61,992 bases of DNA from NCBI RefSeq assembly GCF_000466485.1, contig NZ_KE992890.1:1-61992 (forward strand), given 5' to 3'. A program made the translations under genes and the position numbers. Shown here piece after piece: positions 1 through 4,721 of the stretch. Under the pieces are notes generated by a model. That model was not told where the DNA came from. It saw nothing but the letters and a program-made list of their open reading frames with translations, and did not search any database. The stretch comes from [Clostridium] symbiosum ATCC 14940. Lineage in GTDB: Bacteria; Bacillota; Clostridia; Lachnospirales; Lachnospiraceae. Within the stretch, counting starts at the first letter, position 1, and the number at the start of each line of letters is the position of its first letter.

Positions 1-18
1 AAAGTGCTTGACTTTTTA

Positions 19-363
19 TTAGCAGGCTTTCTTATCACTTGCAGCCGGAAGAGTTACAGGCTGCATCACAATCTCAGAGATAAAATCCAGATCACAGATT
101 TTGAGTACTGGCTTGCCATCGGAGCCGATATTCATCGAAAACTCTGCATCATACAGGCCAGGAGCCTTTACAACTTTGTTCATCAGGTCATAATCAGCGG
201 AGCTTTTCGCTGGCCGGGTGCCTTTTGATCCATTTGTGTTGTCTTCAGCTACTAAATCAACGTTGAAATAGTAGTTCATTGTAACACCTGATTTAATCTC
301 ACCTGTTTTTTCTTCCACAATCTGATACTGCCCTGCATAAAGTAAAATAATTTGCTGTTTCAT
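19..363 (-). CDS. small protein, possibly single-stranded-DNA-binding type, mobile-element gene
   Basis: A 114-residue protein starting at the ATG at 363, chosen because GAGAGG lies about 8 bases upstream; a longer in-frame start has no ribosome site. I do not recognise it with certainty. Its size and composition (basic, beta-rich, with a Lys/Ser-rich linker NTNGSKGTRPAKSS in the middle) fit the small OB-fold ssDNA-binding proteins encoded by rolling-circle replicons and filamentous phages, so a helix-destabilising role is possible. It is the leftmost gene of the mobile region and is transcribed out of the window, so replication or transfer genes probably lie to the left. The upstream region is shared with a divergent 41-residue peptide gene. 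Confidence 0.6.
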   Translation of the reverse strand: MKQQIILLYAGQYQIVEEKTGEIKSGVTMNYYFNVDLVAEDNTNGSKGTRPAKSSADYDLMNKVVKAPGLYDAEFSMNIGSDGKPVLKICDLDFISEIVMQPVTLPAASDKKAC

Positions 364-394
364 AATATAACCTCTCTTTCTTACTGGCACCGAC

Positions 395-479
395 ATAAGA
401 GCCGATGCGTATAATTTTGTGATATATCAACCCTGCAAGGAGGATTGCAATTGAATCGGCTCCCCTGAACTGCTATAAT
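395..479. promoter_or_regulatory. divergent promoter region with shared GAGCC/GGCTC motif
   Basis: On the plus strand TTGAAT (451-456), a 17-base spacer and TATAAT (474-479) form a good sigma-A promoter for the 41-aa peptide gene at 518. The spacer begins CGGCTC. On the opposite strand, 395-406 reads ATAAGAGCCGAT upstream of the leftward gene. Nearly the same 12 bases (ATAAGAGCCAAT, 2553-2564) precede another leftward gene, and the second peptide promoter (1545-1580) carries GGCTCT at the same place. A common regulator or RNA contact is possible. Confidence 0.55.
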
Positions 480-517
480 GTAATCAGCAACGAAAAATCA
501 TAGAAAGGAGAGGAGCC

Positions 518-643
518 GTGAACAAGATATTAAATATCCTGTTCGGGCTGATGGAAATCGCAATAGGAGTTGCGATCCGCATAGCCGCTTGTTACTGCAT
601 GATGACTGCTATTTTACACATCATCAGTACTCGGTTTATATAA
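518..643 (+). CDS. 41-aa hydrophobic peptide, copy 1 of a duplicated family
   Basis: GTG start with the strong site GGAGAGGAGCC directly upstream and a consensus promoter ending at 479. The product is 41 residues with an amphipathic start (MNKILNILFGLMEIAIG) followed by a hydrophobic stretch containing CYCMM, so it is probably a membrane peptide. A paralogue with the same gene start, the same CYCMM core and related 3' flanking DNA lies at 1616-1732. Downstream, on the opposite strand, TGACAG-N17-TATAAC (719 to 691) could drive an antisense RNA towards the gene. The arrangement suggests a type I toxin-like module, but no known toxin family was recognised. Confidence 0.55.
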   Translation: MNKILNILFGLMEIAIGVAIRIAACYCMMTAILHIISTRFI

Positions 644-690
644 TCAGCCTTGCTTTAGTCTGCCTGACGTCAGCTGGAACTTTGTCCGCT

Positions 691-719
691 GTTATACGGA
701 CCCGATTCAAAAGCTGTCA
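691..719 (-). promoter_or_regulatory. possible antisense promoter facing peptide gene 1
   Basis: Read leftward, TGACAG (719-714), 17 bases, TATAAC (696-691). The equivalent place downstream of the paralogous peptide gene reads TGGCAG, 18 bases, TATAAT (1812-1783). Conservation in both copies of an otherwise diverging duplication supports function. A transcript would run into the 3' end of the peptide gene. Confidence 0.35.
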
Positions 720-911
720 GCACACCAAAAAGCAAAACCGCAGTAACCTTATAGGCGGTATAGGAGCCTTTTCAAGAGCCAGAAGTATCTGCGCTTCTTT
801 AAAACGGCACTCTGAAATTAACTGAATTGCTTCATTTTCTATTGAAGTGCGCAAATCCAAACAAGCCTGTAATTCTTTAACTTCTTGCAGCAATATATCA
901 TATTTTTTCAT
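717..911 (-). CDS. 64-aa hypothetical protein
   Basis: Start at the ATG at 911, with GGGGGTG about 6 bases upstream. The in-frame ATG further up lies inside the hairpin repeat at 944-997 and lacks a ribosome site. The product (MKKYDILLQEVKEL...) is mostly helical: about 50 charged or amphipathic residues, likely a short coiled coil, then a hydrophobic C-terminus ending RLLRFCFLVC. No family was recognised. It is preceded by the GC-rich oriT-like segment and reads in the same direction as the other leftward element genes. Confidence 0.5.
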   Translation of the reverse strand: MKKYDILLQEVKELQACLDLRTSIENEAIQLISECRFKEAQILLALEKAPIPPIRLLRFCFLVC

Positions 912-943
912 ATAACACCCCCAACGCTTCATTTTACCAAGAA

Positions 944-997
944 TGTATCTCAAAAGCTCAGCTGCAGCCAAACATCCGGACTCGATTTTGAGATACA
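944..997. repeat. hairpin repeat A (TGTATCTCA family)
   Basis: Perfect 12-bp inverted arms TGTATCTCAAAA (944-955) and TTTTGAGATACA (986-997) around a 30-base loop containing GCTGCAGCC and CATCCGG. Related copies sit at about 3099-3156, 3366-3417, 3714-3768, 3923-3986 and 4278-4327, one between each pair of small genes. No T-tract follows this copy, so simple termination is unlikely. Confidence 0.75.
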
Positions 998-999
998 AA

Positions 1000-1345
1000 T
1001 CCGAACGATTACCGCGGCCGGAAGTAATGCGGGGACTTCACCCCCACGCCCCCGACCAGGGACCAGCCCCTGGACCCGGATTGAACCCCAAGCCCCTAAA
1101 GGGGCCGCGCTCGCCGTTTGGCAGAAGGGGCAATCCATTGTCTTGCCCCTTACCGGGGCAGCTTATGGGGGATTGTGTAAATCAAGGGGCTTTCGCGGCA
1201 TATCCTCGCTGCGCTTCGGTATTCCACGTTCCCCTTGACTTACGCCAAGGTTCTCGCAAACGCCGGGGGATTGGCAAAATAGAAGGAGAAAAACCCAACC
1301 CCTCAAGCGGCGAGCGCGGCCCCCTCTGCGGCTGGACGCCCGTAT
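1000..1345. other. GC-rich non-coding segment, possible oriT or transfer region
   Basis: No convincing gene: overlapping open frames on both strands have skewed Pro/Arg/Gly composition and no ribosome sites. The segment is much richer in G+C than its surroundings and full of short inverted repeats, for example GGGGCAA (1127-1133) with TTGCCCC (1142-1148), then CCCTTACCGGGGC, and ACCAGGGACCAGCCCCTGG near 1058. Such GC-rich repeat blocks are commonly found beside origins of transfer in Firmicute conjugative and mobilisable elements. The assignment is inference only; no relaxase gene is in view. Confidence 0.35.
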
Positions 1346-1349
1346 CCAG

Positions 1350-1529
1350 TCACAGAAGCCGCCAGTAACAAAAAATGGATAGATACTCGATAAAAAGCGC
1401 AATCAGCATCAAAACCATACAAAACCGCTTTATTTCATAGTAAACTTCACAGCCAGAGAACCGCCGGAGCAGCTTCATGGTAAAATACCAAAGGGACAGG
1501 CAACCAGCTGCACATAACAATATCGACAT
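1350..1529 (-). CDS. 59-aa two-helix membrane protein
   Basis: Start at the ATG at 1529 with GGGAGG about 8 bases upstream. The product begins MSILLCAAGCLSLWYFTMKL, has a short basic loop (RRFSGCEVYYEIKR), then a second hydrophobic segment (FCMVLMLIALFIEYLSIFCYW), so two membrane spans are predicted. Function is unknown. It faces away from the 38-aa peptide gene at 1616, with about 85 bases between them that carry promoters in both directions. Confidence 0.5.
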   Translation of the reverse strand: MSILLCAAGCLSLWYFTMKLLRRFSGCEVYYEIKRFCMVLMLIALFIEYLSIFCYWRLL

Positions 1530-1545
1530 AATGATTCCTCCCGTT

Positions 1546-1580
1546 AGATTGAATGGCTCTCCCAAACCTGCTATAATAGA
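1546..1580 (+). promoter_or_regulatory. promoter of 38-aa peptide gene
   Basis: TTGAAT, exactly 17 bases (GGCTCTCCCAAACCTGC), then TATAAT. It matches the promoter of the paralogous peptide at 451-479 in both hexamers, in spacing and in the GGCTC motif at the start of the spacer. The GGCTCTCCC here is the reverse complement of GGGAGAGCC next to the start codon (about 1606-1615). Confidence 0.65.
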
Positions 1581-1615
1581 ATCACCACAAAACAAAATAG
1601 AAAGGGGGGAGAGCC

Positions 1616-1732
1616 ATGGACAAGATATGGAATATCTTGTTTTGGCTAATTGAACTGGTACTCGGCGTATCAGGTATTTTAGCCATTTGTTACTGCATGA
1701 TGCCGCTTGTACTACGCGCCATCGGTATATAA
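1616..1732 (+). CDS. 38-aa hydrophobic peptide, copy 2 of duplicated family
   Basis: ATG start with GGGGGGAG just upstream. The 38 residues (MDKIWNILFWLIELVLGVSG...) are almost entirely hydrophobic with two acidic and few basic residues, and share NILF, CYCMM and the terminal I-x-x-I pattern with the peptide at 518-643. DNA beyond the stop codons is also related (TTATACGGA and CAGCACACCA are found in both), so the duplicated unit includes promoter, gene and 3' region. A membrane-active toxin-like peptide with an RNA partner is one reading; a structural phage peptide is another. Confidence 0.55.
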   Translation: MDKIWNILFWLIELVLGVSGILAICYCMMPLVLRAIGI

Positions 1733-1840
1733 TTATCAGCTCTGTTGGTGTGATTCTGACATCGGCCCGGATGCAACCCGCTATTATACGGATTACGTCT
1801 AAATGGCTGCCAGCACACCAGAAAATAGCTACAGTAACCT

Positions 1841-2152
1841 CTATTTATCAAGAAATGCGCTGCATTCACCGGAAAGTTCATAGAGCATTCGGTGTACATT
1901 CACTGCATTGCGGTGTATACTCTTCAATTCTGCAAAAGACTGTTGTAATTCCTTATACCGGGCTTCAAGCCTGTCATAGTCCTTCTGGAGCATCTCAAGG
2001 CGTATCAGCCGCTTATTCTCACTGTGCCTTGCATCAAGGATCACATTTTCAAATTTCTCGTTAAAGCCATCTCCACAATAATTATCAATGTACTTGTATA
2101 AGTCCTCTGTCAGGCGGATGGACTTAGAAACGTTCTTCGGCTGCTTATACAT
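1841..2152 (-). CDS. 103-aa protein with ribbon-helix-helix-like start and coiled coil
   Basis: ATG at 2152 preceded by AGGAGGCG. The N-terminus (NVSKSIRLTEDLYKYIDNYCG) resembles the beta-strand plus helix of ribbon-helix-helix DNA-binding proteins. From about residue 45 the sequence becomes a long heptad-like helix (RLEMLQKDYDRLEARYKEL). This suggests a small plasmid- or element-borne DNA-binding or copy-control protein, possibly an accessory mobilisation protein. It overlaps the end of the upstream 127-aa gene by 8 bases, so the two are translationally coupled. Confidence 0.6.
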   Translation of the reverse strand: MYKQPKNVSKSIRLTEDLYKYIDNYCGDGFNEKFENVILDARHSENKRLIRLEMLQKDYDRLEARYKELQQSFAELKSIHRNAVNVHRMLYELSGECSAFLDK

Positions 2153-2528
2153 TGACGCCTCCTAATGCCTCGGCAAATGCCGGAGAAGACATTAAATCGC
2201 CATAAGCGCAACCAGCATATCGATAAACTGAATGCATCATAGCAGATGAAGAAGAACGATACCAAACAGCACGTTTAACATCACCATTATGATTTAAGTT
2301 AGGTATTAAAACATTTTCCAAAATATAATACAACTGACATGTTACGATTCCACCGACAATAGTAGGCCGAATTTCCATGATACAGTCAAAACCCTCGATT
2401 GCTATGTAGGATAAATAGATTACATCTTTTCCGACATATTCAAACTGCCAATGGATAGGCTTACCAATGCCCCATGAATACTTAATAATTTGCTTTACGT
2501 TTGCTTTTGTTACAAATCCCCTTGCCAT
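2145..2528 (-). CDS. 127-aa hypothetical protein, element gene
   Basis: Start at the ATG at 2528 (MARGFVTKANVKQIIKYSW) because GGGAGG lies 6 bases upstream; the longer in-frame start has no site. The protein is soluble, mixed alpha/beta, with several Trp, Tyr and Cys residues. No family was recognised. It is the first gene of a leftward two-gene unit with the ribbon-helix-helix-like gene. The leader contains ATAAGAGCCAAT (2553-2564), also present upstream of the leftmost gene, suggesting shared control. Confidence 0.5.
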   Translation of the reverse strand: MARGFVTKANVKQIIKYSWGIGKPIHWQFEYVGKDVIYLSYIAIEGFDCIMEIRPTIVGGIVTCQLYYILENVLIPNLNHNGDVKRAVWYRSSSSAMMHSVYRYAGCAYGDLMSSPAFAEALGGVNV

Positions 2529-2728
2529 GCTTTCCTCCCATCTATGACTGGTATAAGAGCCAATCACACACCGTTTTACATTGAGACATTAAAGATTTAC
2601 AATAGAGGTGACAGTATGGTAAAATGTTATATTAATAACTGAGTCTACTTGTCTATCTCTTAGTTAAATTATACTACTAAAAAGATGAGTGGTCAAGAAT
2701 AATAATCATAAATATGGGAGGATATTTG

Positions 2729-3061
2729 ATGAACTTTATCACTATAATACTTAAAGAAATGGAAAAACAGAAAATATCAGCCTATAAACTCTGTAAAGAC
2801 TTAGGAATGAGCCAACAAACATTTAGTAATTGGAAAGATGGAAAGATGCCAGCGCTGGATAAAGCTATAGCAATAGTCATATATTTAGGATTATCAGCAG
2901 ATGAGATCTTCAACATAAAAACGCAAGAATTAACCACAGAGGAAAAAGCACTTATTAAAGCATACCGTAAGGCTAATCCGGCTATGCAGGAGGCAGCACG
3001 TAAGCTGTTAGATGTAAGTGAGACGGAACAGGAAAGATCATCAGCTTCCAGAACTGGTTAA
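2729..3061 (+). CDS. Cro/CI-type HTH regulator
   Basis: Starts at the ATG at 2729, since the GGGAGG at 2715-2720 serves this codon and overlaps the upstream in-frame ATG. The 110 residues begin with a helix-turn-helix domain of the XRE family (about residues 12-60, including YKLCKDLGMSQQTFSNWKDG), followed by a helical tail (LTTEEKALIKAYRKANPAMQEAARKLL) typical of small phage and ICE repressors. It is divergent from the leftward element genes, across an AT-rich 200-base gap, so it probably controls them and itself. No peptidase domain for SOS cleavage is present. Confidence 0.85.
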   Translation: MNFITIILKEMEKQKISAYKLCKDLGMSQQTFSNWKDGKMPALDKAIAIVIYLGLSADEIFNIKTQELTTEEKALIKAYRKANPAMQEAARKLLDVSETEQERSSASRTG

Positions 3062-3098
3062 AAAAAATGGTAAATGATAGAAATATTTGCCAGATATT

Positions 3099-3156
3099 AG
3101 ATACCTATTTCAAAACGTTGGCCGTTACCCAACATCCAGCCAGCTACTTGAGATAT
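3099..3156. repeat. hairpin repeat B (degenerate copy)
   Basis: The right arm ACTTGAGATAT (3146-3156) and the internal CATCCAGCCAGCTA match the other copies, but the left arm (GATACCTATTTCAAAA, starting at 3100) is diverged. It lies between the repressor and the 64-aa membrane-protein gene. Confidence 0.4.
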
Positions 3157-3196
3157 AAAAATGATTAAAAACGATGAAAGAAAAGGATAAAAGGCA

Positions 3197-3391
3197 ATGA
3201 AAGAAACAGAAGGCCAAAAAGCCTGGAATGAATATTGGAGACAGGAAAACCCAAAAATCCATAAGAAACATAACATAATGCCAATATTTATTATAATTGC
3301 AATAATTATTTCTATTATTTCATTGTTTATGACTGGAAAATTAAAACTCCCGAGTGATGGTAACTTAGATATTGAAACCGGCCGCAGCTAG
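3197..3391 (+). CDS. 64-aa single-span membrane protein
   Basis: ATG with AAAAGG upstream. About 27 polar residues rich in Lys, Glu and Trp are followed by one very hydrophobic helix (MPIFIIIAIIISIISLF) and a short polar tail. It is predicted to be a bitopic membrane protein. The last codons and the stop lie inside hairpin repeat C, as if the repeat had been joined to the gene's 3' end. Function is unknown; small hydrophobic proteins are common in element cargo. Confidence 0.5.
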   Translation: MKETEGQKAWNEYWRQENPKIHKKHNIMPIFIIIAIIISIISLFMTGKLKLPSDGNLDIETGRS

Positions 3392-3417
3392 GCATCCGGC
3401 CGGCTATTTGAGATACA
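3366..3417. repeat. hairpin repeat C
   Basis: Internal stem CCGGCCG (3378-3384)/CGGCCGG (3397-3403) and right arm TTTGAGATACA (3407-3417) are clear; the left arm is diverged (TAGATATTGAAA). The sequence TGAGATACATTAAATTTAA following it is repeated after repeat E (3978-3996), marking the left boundary of the tandem toxin unit. Confidence 0.55.
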
Positions 3418-3427
3418 TTAAATTTAA

Positions 3428-3456
3428 TAGACATAGCCGAAAGATAGAAGTATAAT
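3428..3456 (+). promoter_or_regulatory. promoter of Fst-like toxin 1
   Basis: TAGACA (3428-3433), 17 bases, TATAAT (3451-3456). The second toxin locus has the same hexamers and spacing at 3997-4025. The leader that follows contains CCTTCC/GGAAGG, which can fold over the ribosome site, as in the par locus of pAD1. Confidence 0.75.
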
Positions 3457-3500
3457 AAAAGTGCTGTTGTTCCTTCCACAGTAGGAAGGAGGTGACACAT

Positions 3501-3596
3501 TTGAATTACATAGCAGACTTTTTAATTTCGGTTATGGCAAGTATAATTGGCTTTTATATTTGCAAATGGCTAAACCGAAATAAAGACAACAGTTAG
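3501..3596 (+). CDS. Fst/Ldr-like type I toxin peptide, copy 1 (31 aa)
   Basis: TTG start after GGAAGGAGGTG. The 31-residue product is a short N-terminus, one hydrophobic span (ADFLISVMASIIGFYIC) and the charged tail KWLNRNKDNS. The hydrophobic helix followed by a W-L-x-x-R/N-K/D tail is the hallmark of Fst-family toxins, which damage the membrane when not repressed. A perfect 13-bp terminator hairpin follows the stop at once. Bases around the start (GTGACACATTTgaattacATAGCAgACTTTTT) recur beyond the terminator (from 3642), as in par loci where these direct repeats make the antitoxin RNA pair with the toxin start. A close paralogue lies at 4067-4162. Confidence 0.8.
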   Translation: MNYIADFLISVMASIIGFYICKWLNRNKDNS

Positions 3597-3599
3597 CCA

Positions 3600-3674
3600 A
3601 AAGAAGCCCTAAGGAATCGCACTCCTTAGGGCTTCGCTTTTGTGACACATTTTTATAGCAAACTTTTTGGCTAT
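3600..3674 (-). ncRNA. predicted antitoxin RNA (RNA II-like) for toxin 1
   Basis: A leftward promoter, TTGACA (3707-3702), 15 bases, TATAAG (3686-3681), would start a transcript near 3673. It would run through the complement of the second direct repeat (3642-3669) and end at the shared hairpin 3604-3635. The RNA would be complementary both to the toxin terminator and, through the repeat, to the toxin's translation start. The ends are estimates. Confidence 0.65.
3604..3640. terminator. bidirectional terminator shared by toxin 1 and antitoxin 1
   Basis: Perfect stem GAAGCCCTAAGGA (3604-3616)/TCCTTAGGGCTTC (3623-3635), with CTTTT on the right and an A-rich stretch (GCCAAAAG) on the left. Confidence 0.85.
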
Positions 3675-3713
3675 CTTGATCTTATATCATATAAACAAAT
3701 TTGTCAAGAATAA

Positions 3714-3768
3714 TTGTATCTCATAATTTCTGCAGCCGCCAGCTCCGGCTCTCAAAAATGAGATACAA
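3714..3768. repeat. hairpin repeat D
   Basis: Perfect 11-bp arms TTGTATCTCAT (3714-3724)/ATGAGATACAA (3758-3768); the loop contains TGCAGCC and CTCCGGCTC. It lies between the toxin 1 locus and the tRNA-Lys remnant. Confidence 0.75.
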
Positions 3769-3784
3769 AAATCATGCGTAGTGA

Positions 3785-3832
3785 TGTAGACTCTTAATCT
3801 ATTTGTCCAGGGTTCGAGTCCCTGAAGGCGCA
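3785..3832 (+). tRNA. partial tRNA-Lys(CTT), 3' half only (attachment-site remnant)
   Basis: The sequence runs from the anticodon arm (GACTCTTAATC, anticodon CTT) through the T arm (GTCCAGGGTTCGAGTCCC) to the acceptor 3' strand GAAGGCGCA. The D arm and the 5' acceptor strand are absent: upstream is repeat D, so no cloverleaf can form. This is what integration of an element into a tRNA gene leaves at its far end. A terminator-like stem follows (3838-3880), probably the original tRNA terminator. Confidence 0.8.
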
Positions 3833-3837
3833 CTGAT

Positions 3838-3884
3838 AAGTACTGATTTTGCAGACTGAGAGCTGTGGGGTCGGTGCTTTTTTT
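3838..3884 (+). terminator. tRNA-Lys terminator, copy 1
   Basis: AGTACTGA at 3839-3846 pairs (with G-U pairs) with TCGGTGCT around 3871-3878, followed by eight or more T. The same sequence with few changes recurs at 4344-4389, again after a tRNA 3'-end remnant. Confidence 0.7.
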
Positions 3885-3922
3885 TGCGTGAGAAAGGCCC
3901 CGGGGGTTCCGGAGCCTTATTT

Positions 3923-3986
3923 TGTATCTCAATTTTTTATGCAGCGGTTCCCGGCCGGAGACGAATGCGGCGAAGCGTGAGATACA
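3923..3986. repeat. hairpin repeat E
   Basis: Arms TGTATCTCA (3923-3931)/TGAGATACA (3978-3986), with TGCAGC and CCGGCCGG inside. The bases just to its right are nearly identical to those right of repeat C, showing that hairpin plus toxin promoter plus toxin was duplicated as one block. Confidence 0.75.
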
Positions 3987-3996
3987 TTAAATTTAA

Positions 3997-4025
3997 TAGA
4001 CATAACAGAAAGATAAAAGTATAAT
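3997..4025 (+). promoter_or_regulatory. promoter of Fst-like toxin 2
   Basis: TAGACA (3997-4002), 17 bases, TATAAT (4020-4025), as in locus 1. The leader contains CTCCC/GGGAG, which could cover the ribosome site. Confidence 0.75.
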
Positions 4026-4066
4026 AAAATTGCTGTCGGCACTCCCAGCAGAAGGGAGGTGTTAAC

Positions 4067-4162
4067 ATGCAAGATTTAATAACCTTTTTAGTTTCGATCG
4101 CGGCAAGTGTAGCTGGCTACTACATATGCAAATGGCTAGACCGAAATAAGCACGACAGTTAG
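4067..4162 (+). CDS. Fst/Ldr-like type I toxin peptide, copy 2 (31 aa)
   Basis: ATG start after AGGGAGGTG. The 31 residues (MQDLITFLVSIAASVAGYYI, then CKWLDRNKHDS) match copy 1 in length, in the membrane helix and in the tail K-W-L-D/N-R-N-K. The layout is the same: promoter at 3997-4025, terminator hairpin right after the stop, and a direct repeat of the start region (GTTAACATGCA...TTTAATAACCTT, 4061-4088 and 4207-4229) beyond the terminator. Because the repeat sequences differ from those of locus 1, the antitoxins may be specific to their own toxin. Confidence 0.8.
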   Translation: MQDLITFLVSIAASVAGYYICKWLDRNKHDS

Positions 4163-4167
4163 CCAAA

Positions 4168-4237
4168 AAAGAACCCTCAGGACTGGCCTCCTGGGGGTTC
4201 ACTTGTGTTAACATGCATTTAATAACCTTCTAGCTAT
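4168..4237 (-). ncRNA. predicted antitoxin RNA (RNA II-like) for toxin 2
   Basis: Leftward promoter TTGACA (4270-4265), 15 bases, TATAAT (4249-4244), giving a start near 4236. The transcript would contain the complement of the repeat 4207-4229 and end at the shared hairpin 4171-4200. Ends are estimated from promoter and terminator positions. Confidence 0.65.
4171..4200. terminator. bidirectional terminator shared by toxin 2 and antitoxin 2
   Basis: Stem GAACCCTCAGGA (4171-4182)/TCCTGGGGGTTC (4189-4200), with an A6 run to the left. It is the counterpart of 3604-3640, with a different stem sequence. Confidence 0.75.
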
Positions 4238-4277
4238 GATCATATTATACCAAACGAAAAAAAATGTCAAGGGAAAC

Positions 4278-4327
4278 TGCATCTCAAAATTTATGCAGCC
4301 ACCGGAGCTGGCATCCACGAATGAGAC
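4278..4327. repeat. hairpin repeat F (imperfect)
   Basis: Left arm TGCATCTCAAAAT with TTATGCAGCC matches the family well. The right arm is truncated to ATGAGAC, which runs directly into the tRNA remnant TGAAGGCGC. Confidence 0.5.
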
Positions 4328-4392
4328 TGAAGGCGCGTTGATAAGTACTGATTTTGCAGACTGAGAGCTGTGGGGGCAGTGCTTTTTTTGCA
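4327..4392 (+). other. second tRNA-Lys 3'-end scar plus terminator, likely element/chromosome junction
   Basis: CTGAAGGCGC (4327-4336) repeats the last bases of the tRNA-Lys acceptor arm. It is followed by a near copy of the terminator region at 3833-3884 (TGATAAGTACTGATTTTGC..., then GCAGTGCTTTTTTT). With the first scar this indicates two successive integrations, or an internal duplication, at the same tRNA gene. DNA right of about 4392 has no further copies and is probably ancestral chromosome. Confidence 0.6.
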
Positions 4393-4721
4393 GTAGTTTT
4401 GAGGACACTTTGACTGGATTAATTTACAATATAAAATAAATTCCTCAGCCGTTGGAGATAAATTAATGTGTATCCATATCACAGCAATTTTAATATATTT
4501 TAATTTCCAGTACGAATCGAAGATGATATAATGACCGCATAGCGTGCATTATACCGCACAGAAACCGTAAACAGTTTCTGCGTTTACCGCAGTAATCCGG
4601 GCTGATTTCCGTCGGAGACTCGTGTGAACGCAGGGAACATGGTATAATAAACCGATAGGGTGATAAAACGGCCTTTTTTACATAAGTGAATACGGATGGA
4701 TGTATTCAGGAAAGGAATTAC
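4393..4721. other. gene-free leader of the sigma-54 activator gene
   Basis: AT-rich at first, then a hairpin-forming stretch (CAGAAACCGTAAACAGTTTCTG near 4559, and GCATTATACCGC). An extended -10 TGGTATAAT ends at 4648. There is no open frame with a ribosome site. The hairpin stretch resembles the start of the repeats at 33276 and 34385 but is too short to call a copy. Confidence 0.4.

Noticed and set aside
589-825. Plus-strand frame beginning MLLHDDCYF and its counterpart at 1687
   Set aside because: They are the +1 frame of the duplicated peptide genes and their flanks; similarity arises from the DNA duplication, and neither has a ribosome site.
885-1402. Overlapping open frames of 60-141 codons on both strands in the GC-rich block
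   Set aside because: Pro/Arg/Gly-skewed composition, no ribosome sites, mutually overlapping; the block looks non-coding.
3785-3832. A functional tRNA-Lys gene
   Set aside because: No 5' acceptor strand, D arm or 5' half of the anticodon stem context upstream; only the 3' half is present.
4403-4414. GGACACTTTGAC shared with 39653-39664
   Set aside because: A 12-base match is expected by chance many times in 62 kb; surrounding bases differ.
4686-4721. Upstream in-frame start for the sigma-54 activator
   Set aside because: No ribosome site before 4686, whereas AGGAAAGG is correctly placed for the ATG at 4722.
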